Shown: piece by piece, positions 19,198-27,005 of the stretch | How positions within the stretch are numbered: the stretch's first letter is position 1 | Layout: the number at the start of each line of letters is the position of its first letter | Notes under the pieces: model-generated | Databases searched by the model: none | The model's input: only the letters and a program-made list of their open reading frames with translations | Told to the model about the DNA's origin: nothing | Program-made: the position numbers and the translations under genes | Assembly (NCBI GenBank): GCA_963729215.1 | Contig: CAVSND010000011.1 | Span: 59,604 to 123,603, forward strand | DNA: 64,000 nt | DNA from: CAVQJU01 sp963729215 | GTDB taxonomy: Bacteria; Acidobacteriota; Vicinamibacteria; Vicinamibacterales; CAVVIG01 | Reading direction: 5' to 3'

Positions 19198-21954
19198 TCA
19201 TAGGCCTAAGCGTTGCCTCTTTAGGTAGAGGCCTTTCCGTGAGATGCCGAGGGACTTAGCGGCATCGTCAACTCGCCCTTGATGATTCCGTAAGGCGAGT
19301 TTGATCATGTCGCACTCTATCCGCTCGAGCACAGCCCGGAGTTTTTCCCCTTTTATATTTGCAGTGCTTGTATCCGTTGCTGCTGAGAGGTTCTGGGATA
19401 ACTCGTGTGAGGTGCTGGCAATCTCAACGGAGAGATGATCCGAGGCCAACACCGCGTTGGGCTCAGCGAGTGCCACGACGCGTCGAATCTCGTTTTGAAG
19501 CTGACGGATATTGCCCGGCCATGGAAACAGCACCAACTGCTCCATTGCATCATGGGCAATTCGTACGAGGCCCTTCCGGAATTCGGCTGCGGCGTCGGCC
19601 ACAAAACGATGAACCAATCCGGGGATTTCGTCGCGTCTCTCTCGCAGAGGCGGAATCTCGAGGCGGACTACGTTTAGGCGGTAGAAGAGATCCTCACGAA
19701 ACCGCCCGCTCTTGACTGCTGCTTCCAAATTCGCGTTCGTGGCTGCGAGTACGCGGACATCCACCGCGAACGGAACGTTTTCTCCTAGGGGACAGATTTC
19801 AGCAGACTCGAGAAAGCGGAGAAGCTTAGGCTGGAGCTCAAGATTGAGCTCGCCAACTTCATCTAGGAAGAGCGTACCGCCACGCGCTGCCCGAATGATG
19901 CCCGGGTTGTCGCGTTCGGCACCAGTGAACGCTCCACGTCGGTGTCCAAACAGTTGGCTCTCGAGCATTTCGCGCGGTATCGCCGCGCAATTAAAAGGAA
20001 TGAACGGCCTGTCGGAGCGATCAGAGTAGTTGTGGATTGCACGTGCGAGGATTTCCTTGCCCGTACCGCTCTCGCCGGTGATCAGAACGCTAACGTTTGT
20101 TGTCGAGATGCGCTTTGCCAGCCGCATGACATCAAGCATCCGTCCGGTCACTATCGCCCGTCCATCCTCGAGCAGAGTGTCGTCGTTGGGCCAGAGGGTC
20201 AGCCGCTGTTCGCGTTCGGCACGCCCGCGTTCGATCTGACGAACTGTCGATAGGAGAAGTGCGACGGCATTGACTGTCGCGATCGATTCGATATCCTCCC
20301 TCGGCTCAAGCCATAGTTCGGCCGTTCGATCGCGGACTGGACCTATAACGAAACGACGGGGCCAAGAGTCCGCAGCATGCCTCAATCCGTCAGGAGCTTC
20401 TGACCAACGAATCGTTGCCATAACTTCGGATTCGCCATTTGCCCTCACGAGAAGGGCGGCGGCGCGTCGCACGCAATCTGTCTTGTCGAGTATTCCGATC
20501 AATTCGTGGGCTAGGAATTCCGGTCGATTGGTCTGGGCCATAAGCGTAGCGACAGCTTGCAGCGTGCTGCCCGTGTCTAGTGCGGCAGCGGTCGCAGCAC
20601 TCATAGTCGAAGAGGTGGTTGGCACGGACTGAGCAACAGCGTTCCAGTCTCTCGAAAGGTCTAGGAGGCCTGGTGTATGACCGAGGGTCGCATAGAGGTG
20701 TTCAGCGCGCATCCGATGGACAGTTGCGATATCCACCCGGCCGGCTGAGGCTAATGCGCATGCCAGAATCGTTTCGTATTGCGCATGAAGATCGGGAGAT
20801 TCGGCGATTAGGTCGGGGAGGTCTTGATCCAACAGTGCCAGCGATTCGACGTCTCGACCAGCCAGTTGAAGAAACCGAGCTTTGGTCAGCAATCCACGTT
20901 GCCACAGAAAAAGATCTTTGGATTCGTCGGCCAAGCTAAGCGTGCGGTTTGCTTGATTGACGGCGTCCTCGATACGCCCTTCACGCGCCAGAAGACCCGC
21001 TCGCGTGAGAGTGGCGTGCCGATGTGGATATACCATGCGGTCGCCAGGAACCTGAATTCCCTCCTCGATCTTATCCAGCAATCCCCGACAGTCATCCGTG
21101 CGACCCTGCGCAAGGCGGATTCGCGCCAGCGTGTCGACCAGTGCGTTATGGTTTTCACCTGTGGATGGCAAAATGGCGATAGCGCGTTCGAGATAGGCGA
21201 CTGCTTCGTCAAATTGTCCCAGCAAATAGAAAACAAATCCCAGATTTCCGAGACACGTCCTCCGGCACGCGGCTCCGCCAGATCGTTCCGCAAGCTCGAC
21301 CGCGTGGCGCCCGTTGCGAAGGGCCGATCGATAGTCTGCTTGGAGCACTGCGATGTTCGTCTTAGTGAACTCAATCTGAGCTTCAATCCAAGCGTTCGGA
21401 GCTGAAGAGAGAATCTGCTGACTGCGTTCGACGTGCCAGAGAGCGCTGTTGAGAAGGCCGCGCTTCGCGTCCATCTGCCCTGTGAAAGAATGCAAAGCGG
21501 CTAAGATTCGGGGCTCTCCAAGTCTTATTGCGTTACGCCTTATTTCATTGAGAATAGACGCGACAGCGTCAGGCCCTGAACGGTCACACAGCGTAACGAG
21601 CAGCAACATGCTTGGCCAACATTGCCGGCGTAAGTCGCCGGCTTCCCTCGCCAGTTGCACCGAATGCTGCAGATGTGCGATGGCGGATTCGGTTCGTCCC
21701 TCCTCCAAGTCGATCTTGCCCAAGACAAACTCGCAGGAACTCCGATCGCGCCCAATGACTTCTCTTGTCTTCATGACAGTTTGCAGAATGCTGCGGGCCT
21801 GGCCGAATCTTCCGACACGTTCCAATAACTCCGCACGCAGAACATCGCGCGTGTTACGTGGAGTGCCAACGCTGGCCTGGGCATTCAGCAGCTTGAGCGC
21901 GTCGGAGAAGCGCCCTTCCTCGTTCAGTTGTCCCACGATTTCGAGGGCATTCAC
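19198..21954 (-). CDS. Sigma-54 dependent activator with N-terminal TPR-like repeats
   Basis: 918 residues, intact. The first 430 are helical repeats of TPR type (for example CLGNLGFVFYLLGQFDEAVA and AYLERAIAILPSTGENHNAL), a likely protein-sensing region. Residues of about 450-600 form a GAF-like region. Then comes the sigma-54 AAA+ domain: Walker A GESGTGKE, GAFTGA loop in HRRGAFTGAERD, Walker B GGTLFLDEVGEL and arginine-finger segment FREDLFYRLNVVRL. It ends with a Fis-type helix-turn-helix (AAKSLGISRKGLYLKRQRLG). It should activate sigma-54 promoters using ATP. No receiver domain is present, so control is not by phosphorylation. GC is clearly lower than in flanking genes. It follows the HD-GYP gene on the same strand, 166 bases apart. 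Confidence 0.9.
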   Translation of the reverse strand: MNALEIVGQLNEEGRFSDALKLLNAQASVGTPRNTRDVLRAELLERVGRFGQARSILQTVMKTREVIGRDRSSCEFVLGKIDLEEGRTESAIAHLQHSVQLAREAGDLRRQCWPSMLLLVTLCDRSGPDAVASILNEIRRNAIRLGEPRILAALHSFTGQMDAKRGLLNSALWHVERSQQILSSAPNAWIEAQIEFTKTNIAVLQADYRSALRNGRHAVELAERSGGAACRRTCLGNLGFVFYLLGQFDEAVAYLERAIAILPSTGENHNALVDTLARIRLAQGRTDDCRGLLDKIEEGIQVPGDRMVYPHRHATLTRAGLLAREGRIEDAVNQANRTLSLADESKDLFLWQRGLLTKARFLQLAGRDVESLALLDQDLPDLIAESPDLHAQYETILACALASAGRVDIATVHRMRAEHLYATLGHTPGLLDLSRDWNAVAQSVPTTSSTMSAATAAALDTGSTLQAVATLMAQTNRPEFLAHELIGILDKTDCVRRAAALLVRANGESEVMATIRWSEAPDGLRHAADSWPRRFVIGPVRDRTAELWLEPREDIESIATVNAVALLLSTVRQIERGRAEREQRLTLWPNDDTLLEDGRAIVTGRMLDVMRLAKRISTTNVSVLITGESGTGKEILARAIHNYSDRSDRPFIPFNCAAIPREMLESQLFGHRRGAFTGAERDNPGIIRAARGGTLFLDEVGELNLELQPKLLRFLESAEICPLGENVPFAVDVRVLAATNANLEAAVKSGRFREDLFYRLNVVRLEIPPLRERRDEIPGLVHRFVADAAAEFRKGLVRIAHDAMEQLVLFPWPGNIRQLQNEIRRVVALAEPNAVLASDHLSVEIASTSHELSQNLSAATDTSTANIKGEKLRAVLERIECDMIKLALRNHQGRVDDAAKSLGISRKGLYLKRQRLGL

Positions 21955-22120
21955 CGGTCACGCCCCTTTCCAGTCGGTGCTTCTGGAACCGAATTGTTCG
22001 CTATAAGAGATTAGGATTGAAGGGGAAATTCGTGATTACAGAGAAATGTGTGCAGTCGGCCACCGTACGCACGACCCCTACCCTTCGAGGCCTTGCCTGG
22101 CGTCTAATAATCGGGCTCAG

Positions 22121-24484
22121 CTAGTGAACGCTTGAAGTCTCGGGCAGATTCAGACTGGCGGGAAGAGCAACCCGGGCGGCTGACAACAATTCCTCAAGTG
22201 AACCGCCGTGCTCGGGAGTGCTGACGCACTGAAGTGAAACCTCAATCGCGACGGTGCCCCCGGAGCGCAGCATGAACGGACGTGAGGAAAGGCTGTTCGA
22301 GATCTTTCGACCAAGGGTTTCGGCTGCTCGTGATTCGACTGAAAAGAGCAACACTAGAAACTGACTGCCCTTATAGCGAAATACAACGTCCGGACTATGA
22401 ACATCAACCTTGACCACGTGAGCTACATGACGCAACACTTCGTCGCCAGCAGCGCGTCCGTGCAGCAGATTGATCCGTCTTAGGTCGATGACGTCCAGTA
22501 TCAAGAGAGAGAGTCTAGGTTCAGGCCTCTCCGATCCCTTGGTAAGGCTTGTCAGCTTCAGTTGGTCAATACCGGGTAGGCCAGTCAGCAGGTCTTGTCC
22601 GGTCGGGAAACGGTGTTCGACAACGCGTTTTAAAGTATCCGATGTTTGACTCGCGACCACTTCGATAACCCGGCGATGATTCTCGGTGAAGGTATCAGGG
22701 CCCGCCGAGTACAAGGTGAGAACGCCTACCAAAGAGTCTCCGCACAGTAGCGGAGTGCTGAGACAGTTCCGAAGGCGAGGGTCCACCGAACGGGCGAGCT
22801 CGCCAAGGTCGAGGACAGGATCAGAGTTCATGATTGTTTGACGATTTGCTCCAACCCAACCGGTTAGGCGCTGGCCGAGCGGGACGCGCATTCCTTTGAC
22901 AAGTGGCGCAGCTTCACCGGCTGCGTATTTTGCTTCAAGGTCGTCAGTCTCCGAATCGTAGGCGTATAGCACAAGAAGCGAAAACGGCACGAGTCGTCGG
23001 ACATGCTTGGCTATAGCGCCACCAATCTCCGACATACCGACCTGCGCGGCTAGGGCGCCGGCTAATTCGAAGAGTGTCGACATTTCATCCCCGCTGGCTG
23101 CAATGTCGTCGAATCCGGATGCCGGCGAATTTGGCATTCCGCCGATAAGGGTCGAGCTCGTGATTTCGTTGAGCGCCGCCCGCGCCGGGCCGAGTGGAAC
23201 TGAAACCGGAGCGATCTGCTTATAGACCTTGATGAATGTATCGACGATGAGAGGGTCGTACATCCATCCGCGACGCTCGGCAAGTATCCTGAGAGCCTCT
23301 TCGTCCGCCAACCTTGGACGGTACGGTCGGTCAGACGTCAGAGCGTCGAAACAGTCAACGACCGAAAGAATGCGTGCTCCGATCGGAATATCTGTCCCCT
23401 TTAGGCCGTCAGGATATCCAGAACCGCTCCACTGCTCATGATGATGTCTTACGATTGGCACCACAGGATAAGGAAAATCAATCGCAGAGAGAATGTCGGC
23501 TCCGACACTCGCGTGAAGTTTCATCTTATCGAACTCGGCAGGGGTAAGTTTTCCTGGCTTGTTTAGGATGTATTCAGGAACCGCAAGCTTTCCCATATCG
23601 TGCAGCAGTGCTGCGGCTTCAATCGCCTTGATCAGCTGCTCATCAACAACACCGAGTCGCTTCGCGAGACCAACGGCATAGGCTTGGACGCGCCGAATGT
23701 GGCCGTGCGTTATCTGGTCCTTTGCGTCGATGGCCATCGCCAACGTTTCGATGGTAGACAAGTACAAGTCGTTGAGCTGACCCAAGTGCTTGGTCGAATC
23801 GTCAACGCGACCCATCGCAGTCCGAAATGTGAGGTACGAGATAACAAGGAGCGGGACAATGATCAGTAGCGTGCTGACGTCAATGCTGTGGCTATAGGTG
23901 ACTAGCAACGCCGCCACGGAGGCCCCGCTGAAATAGTTCACGGAGACCCAAGTGAACTGTGGCCACCATACTTTGAACGGCGATTGGTTTTTGTGAAAGG
24001 CAACTGCTAAGGCGACCAGCCATGTATTTAAGAGAAAGTAGAGCGTCGTAAAGACGGCCAACGGCAAGAAGAGGACTGGGAGGGGAGTAACGTGCTTAAG
24101 GTACGGCGTTATGCCCGAGAACCAATAGAAAACAGTTCCCGATACCCAAATTGCCACAGCAGGAGCTGCAGCATTAAACAGGACCCGTCGCGGAGCTCGG
24201 CTCTGGGGGCGGAGCCAGAAGCTCATGACCAGCGTTTCCAGCACGACGGTTACTGTGCCAGCGGGTGTTCCAAACAGCAGGACCGAGGCGAAGACGAACG
24301 TCTCCGAGACGGAGACGCGCACCGACAGCGAGGACATGGCAATCGTGAACGAGCCAGTCAGAAGCGTCAGGGCGACCAAGATGAACCACTGCGGGCCGAC
24401 CGGTGCTGTTGAAAGCAGGTAGACCGAGTGCCCGAACGCCATCACCCCTGCCACAATGACGGCTTTGACGAAGGGAGCCGCCAA
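22121..24484 (-). CDS. Membrane HD-GYP phosphodiesterase with GAF and degenerate GGDEF domains
   Basis: 787 residues, intact. Residues 1-220 hold about seven membrane helices forming a MASE-like sensor (TLLTGSFTIAMSSL, VSETFVFASVLLFG). The HD-GYP domain has the metal site HDMGKLAVPEYILNKPGKLT and the signature HHEQWSGSGYPDGLKG, with DCFDALTSDRPYRP, so cyclic-di-GMP hydrolysis is expected. A GAF domain follows (MSEIGGAIAKHVRRLVPFSL, LLVLYAYDSETDDLEAKYAA). The C-terminus has GGDEF-like strands (LLILDVIDLRRINLLHGRAA) but RYKGSQF in place of R-x-G-G-D-E-F, so it cannot make cyclic-di-GMP and may only bind GTP. TTG at 24,484 is the first start after a stop. Confidence 0.88.
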   Translation of the reverse strand: MAAPFVKAVIVAGVMAFGHSVYLLSTAPVGPQWFILVALTLLTGSFTIAMSSLSVRVSVSETFVFASVLLFGTPAGTVTVVLETLVMSFWLRPQSRAPRRVLFNAAAPAVAIWVSGTVFYWFSGITPYLKHVTPLPVLFLPLAVFTTLYFLLNTWLVALAVAFHKNQSPFKVWWPQFTWVSVNYFSGASVAALLVTYSHSIDVSTLLIIVPLLVISYLTFRTAMGRVDDSTKHLGQLNDLYLSTIETLAMAIDAKDQITHGHIRRVQAYAVGLAKRLGVVDEQLIKAIEAAALLHDMGKLAVPEYILNKPGKLTPAEFDKMKLHASVGADILSAIDFPYPVVPIVRHHHEQWSGSGYPDGLKGTDIPIGARILSVVDCFDALTSDRPYRPRLADEEALRILAERRGWMYDPLIVDTFIKVYKQIAPVSVPLGPARAALNEITSSTLIGGMPNSPASGFDDIAASGDEMSTLFELAGALAAQVGMSEIGGAIAKHVRRLVPFSLLVLYAYDSETDDLEAKYAAGEAAPLVKGMRVPLGQRLTGWVGANRQTIMNSDPVLDLGELARSVDPRLRNCLSTPLLCGDSLVGVLTLYSAGPDTFTENHRRVIEVVASQTSDTLKRVVEHRFPTGQDLLTGLPGIDQLKLTSLTKGSERPEPRLSLLILDVIDLRRINLLHGRAAGDEVLRHVAHVVKVDVHSPDVVFRYKGSQFLVLLFSVESRAAETLGRKISNSLSSRPFMLRSGGTVAIEVSLQCVSTPEHGGSLEELLSAARVALPASLNLPETSSVH

Positions 24485-24511
24485 GTGCGAGCGTCAATCT
24501 GTGCTGGTCAC

Positions 24512-24533
24512 TACCGCCATGCAGCTAGCGGTA
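24512..24533. promoter_or_regulatory. Stem-loop between micro-ORF and HD-GYP gene
   Basis: TACCGC and GCGGTA, six-base arms with a ten-base loop, lie in the leader between the 9-codon ORF stop (24,545) and the HD-GYP start (24,484). It might couple translation or attenuate; there is no U tract for a terminator. Confidence 0.4.
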
Positions 24534-24544
24534 TGCTTATCGGA

Positions 24545-24574
24545 CTACTCGTCCCAAATGATTAGCTTCGACAC
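24545..24574 (-). CDS. Micro-ORF of nine codons matching the subtilase repeat
   Basis: GTG to TAG on the minus strand encodes MSKLIIWDE. It is preceded by GGGAGG, six to seven bases before the GTG, the best ribosome site in this region. The peptide aligns with the repeat unit SKTVIWGD of the protease just upstream (S-K, hydrophobic, hydrophobic, I-W, acidic). It could be a free peptide, a leader peptide for the HD-GYP gene, or a remnant of a repeat copy separated from the array. The ORF and ribosome site are seen; translation is inferred. Confidence 0.45.
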   Translation of the reverse strand: MSKLIIWDE

Positions 24575-24626
24575 GATTCACCTCCCAGAATTGCATAAAC
24601 CTTCGCAGTTACTCGATTAGACGCTT

Positions 24627-26435
24627 CTAGTCGCCCCAGATGACGGTATCGCTGTCGCCCCAGATGACGGTATCGCTGTCGCCCCAGATGACGGTATCGC
24701 TGTCGCCCCAGATGACGGTATCGCTGTCGCCCCAGATGACGGTATCGCTGTCGCCCCAGATGACGGTGTCGCTGTCGCCCCAGATGACGGTGTCGCTGTC
24801 GCCCCAGATGACGGTCTTGCTGTCGCCCCAGATGACGGTCTTGCTGTCGCCCCAGATGACGGTCTTGCTGTCGCCCCAGATGACGGTCTTGCTGTCGCCC
24901 CAGATGACGGTCTTGCTGTCACCCCAGATGACGGTCTTGCTGTCGCCCCAGATGACGGTTTTACTTGTCACGCTAGGGTCGTTCGATGAAGAAAGGCGAG
25001 TTGTGACAACGCGACTGCCACCACGTACCGCTGCAATCGAATTCGCGGGAGCGATCATGATCTGACCCGCTGACGCCTGCGCGCCCGCGATCGTCGTGTC
25101 GCTCAAATCCCCGTCCAGCACGAACTCCGCCGCCGCCAGCACGTTCAGGCTCCCCGCGCCCCCCTGCACCAGCCCCGCCGCCGGCAGGAACGTGCTCGTC
25201 AGCTGCAGCGCCGCCTTCGTCATCAGCGGCCGCATCCCGGGCCGCTCTTCGAGGAGCACCGCCGCCGCCCCGCTCACCACCGCCGCCGCCATGCTCGTCC
25301 CCGACCCCGCGATATACGCGTTCGGCCCGCTCCCCGCCACGTGCCGCTCCGGGAAATTCACCGACAGCAGGCTCCCCGCCGCCTCCGCCGACACCACCCG
25401 GCGCCCCGGCGCCACCAGGTCCGGCTTCATCACCAGGTCGAACCGCGTCGGCCCGCTCGAACTGAACGGCGCCACCACATCGTCCGCGCGCTCCGGCGTG
25501 CCCTGCGTGTCCAGCGCCCCCACCGTCGTCGCGTACGGCGAATTGCCCGGCGAGATGATGCCGCCCATCACCCGCCGCCCGTCCTCCGCCAGCCCGTGGT
25601 TGCCCGCCGCCGCGACGACGAAGATGCCGGCGCGCGCCGCGCGCTCGACCGCCGCGCACACCGGGTCGTCCCGGTACGGCTGCATCACCGGCGCGCCGAG
25701 CGACAGGTTCATGACGCGGATGTTGTATTGCGCGCGGTGGTCGACCGCCCAGTCGATCGCCTCGATGACGTCGCTCGCCGTGCCCGAGCCGTCGTTGCCG
25801 AGGACGCGAAGGTTGAGAAGGTAGGCGCCCGGCGCCACGCCCTGGTACATCCGCGTGTCGGCGGTGCGGCCCGGCTGGCCCGCGATCGTCGCCGCCACGT
25901 GCGTGCCGTGGCCGAAGTGGTCCACGCCGTCGCCGCCGGTGAAGTCCACCGTGGCCAGCGTCCGGTTCTTCAGCGAAAAATGTTTGGGATCGAATCCTGA
26001 ATCAATGACCGCGACCGTGATGCCGCGGCCGGACAGCTTCGGCAGGTGGCCGGCGCCCGCCCACACCTGGTCGGCCCCGATGCCCTGCGCCATCGCGCTC
26101 GCCACGCCGTCGGCGACCGCGGAACTGCGGTATTTCACGTTGCCCGAGAGATGATCGACCGTGTCGTCCTGCTGCAGCGCCTCGAGCTGGCCCGCGTTCA
26201 CCTGCAGGACGCCGCCGCCGTGCGTGAGCTTCCGCTTGACGACCAGGTTGTATTGCCGCGCCAGCCGGTCGACCGCCGCGCCGTCGTCGACGATGACTTC
26301 AATCGACGCCGACCCGGCAGCCAGATGGTCCGCGAGGTCGTTGCTGAGCCTCGCGCGATGATGCTGGGCCCGGGCGGGAATCACCATGAGGACAAACACG
26401 GACGTGCTCAGGCAAGCTGTGCGCAGTGTCGTCAT
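24627..26435 (-). CDS. Secreted S8 subtilisin-like protease with C-terminal WGD repeats
   Basis: 602 residues, intact. Signal peptide MTTLRTACLSTSVFVLMVIP ends near ARAQ. A prodomain-like part (ASIEVIVDDGAAVDRLARQY) precedes the peptidase domain with the catalytic triad Asp145 (AVIDSGFDP), His176 (FGHGTHVAATIAG) and Ser381 (SGTSMAAAVV), and the oxyanion Asn279 (AAAGNHG). From residue 491 to the end there are 14 copies of an eight-residue repeat: seven SKTVIWGD, then seven SDTVIWGD. Such repeats occur at the ends of other acidobacterial subtilases and may anchor the enzyme or bind partners. The gene sits between a small HTH gene and the HD-GYP gene, all on one strand. GC drops sharply near 25,060, before the repeats. 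Confidence 0.92.
   Translation of the reverse strand: MTTLRTACLSTSVFVLMVIPARAQHHRARLSNDLADHLAAGSASIEVIVDDGAAVDRLARQYNLVVKRKLTHGGGVLQVNAGQLEALQQDDTVDHLSGNVKYRSSAVADGVASAMAQGIGADQVWAGAGHLPKLSGRGITVAVIDSGFDPKHFSLKNRTLATVDFTGGDGVDHFGHGTHVAATIAGQPGRTADTRMYQGVAPGAYLLNLRVLGNDGSGTASDVIEAIDWAVDHRAQYNIRVMNLSLGAPVMQPYRDDPVCAAVERAARAGIFVVAAAGNHGLAEDGRRVMGGIISPGNSPYATTVGALDTQGTPERADDVVAPFSSSGPTRFDLVMKPDLVAPGRRVVSAEAAGSLLSVNFPERHVAGSGPNAYIAGSGTSMAAAVVSGAAAVLLEERPGMRPLMTKAALQLTSTFLPAAGLVQGGAGSLNVLAAAEFVLDGDLSDTTIAGAQASAGQIMIAPANSIAAVRGGSRVVTTRLSSSNDPSVTSKTVIWGDSKTVIWGDSKTVIWGDSKTVIWGDSKTVIWGDSKTVIWGDSKTVIWGDSDTVIWGDSDTVIWGDSDTVIWGDSDTVIWGDSDTVIWGDSDTVIWGDSDTVIWGD
24630..24965. repeat. 14 tandem copies of a 24-bp unit
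   Basis: Nearly perfect 24-bp repeats coding for S-K/D-T-V-I-W-G-D. In coding order, seven copies with AAG (Lys) or its variant are followed by two with GAC and five with GAT (Asp), so changes are block-wise, as expected from recent unequal crossing-over or slippage. Assembly of such arrays from short reads is error-prone, so the copy number is provisional. Confidence 0.95.
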
Positions 26436-26470
26436 GAGGTTCGCTCCACGCTGGGACTCAGTGGTTCGGG

Positions 26471-26725
26471 TTAACTCTCGGGAGCTGGCCGGATGCTGCT
26501 GACCGTCGCAGCCGGCCGGTTTCCGCGAAACTCGCCTTCGACCGAATCGATCAGGACACGCTGCGACCCGCCGAGCGTCCGGACGGTCACGAGGCGGCCC
26601 TCGCGAATCCGGTTGTAGATCGTGCGGCGGGAGACGCCGAGCAACTCCGCAGCATGGTCAAGCGAGACGCTGCGGCCGATACGAGGCGCGACAGGACTAT
26701 CCGCGACGCTTTCTGAGAGAGCCAT
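26471..26725 (-). CDS. Small helix-turn-helix protein (excisionase/MerR-like fold)
   Basis: 84 residues. The centre SVSLDHAAELLGVSRRTIYN with RIREGRLVTVRTLGGSQRVL is the HTH_17 fold: a helix-turn-helix (A-A-E-L-L-G-V-S-R-R-T-I-Y) and a short wing (G-R-L-x-x-V-R-x-x-G-G-S-Q-R-V). It binds DNA; no effector domain is present. ATG at 26,723-26,725 is preceded by GGAGG with five-base spacing. It is 35 bases upstream of the subtilase start, so it may be the first gene of that operon and its local regulator. Confidence 0.8.
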   Translation of the reverse strand: MALSESVADSPVAPRIGRSVSLDHAAELLGVSRRTIYNRIREGRLVTVRTLGGSQRVLIDSVEGEFRGNRPAATVSSIRPAPES

Positions 26726-27005
26726 CAATCCTCCGTGTGATGCGCGCTATGCGCAATGCTCGCGCCAGAAATCGCGGCCGTGCCGCGTTTCGAGAGAGGC
26801 CTATGCAAGTCGTTGTGGTACAGTGAGTTGTAGAAACAAGCTGGACAGAATTCGAAAAGCTCGACAACGAAAACCTTCAGCTAGGATTCTGGCCTGCAAA
26901 TGGCGGATGTGTAACCAGCTGAGCGAATTGCGTGCAAAATCGCATTCCACGGCCGGGGTTGCACGCAAATTTCAGTGGCCAAGTTTTTGGCCGGCGAGCC
27001 AGCTT

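Noticed and set aside
24617..24922. Second minus-strand frame reading the same array as ATARPSSG-like repeats
   Set aside because: Shadow frame of the WGD repeats; no ribosome site or signal.
24640..24960. CRISPR-like array
   Set aside because: The units are contiguous 24-bp repeats without spacers and are translated.
24640..25065. Plus-strand ORF with repeats MTVSLSPQ opposite the subtilase array
   Set aside because: It is the antisense reading of the 24-bp repeats; the minus strand codes for a complete subtilase.
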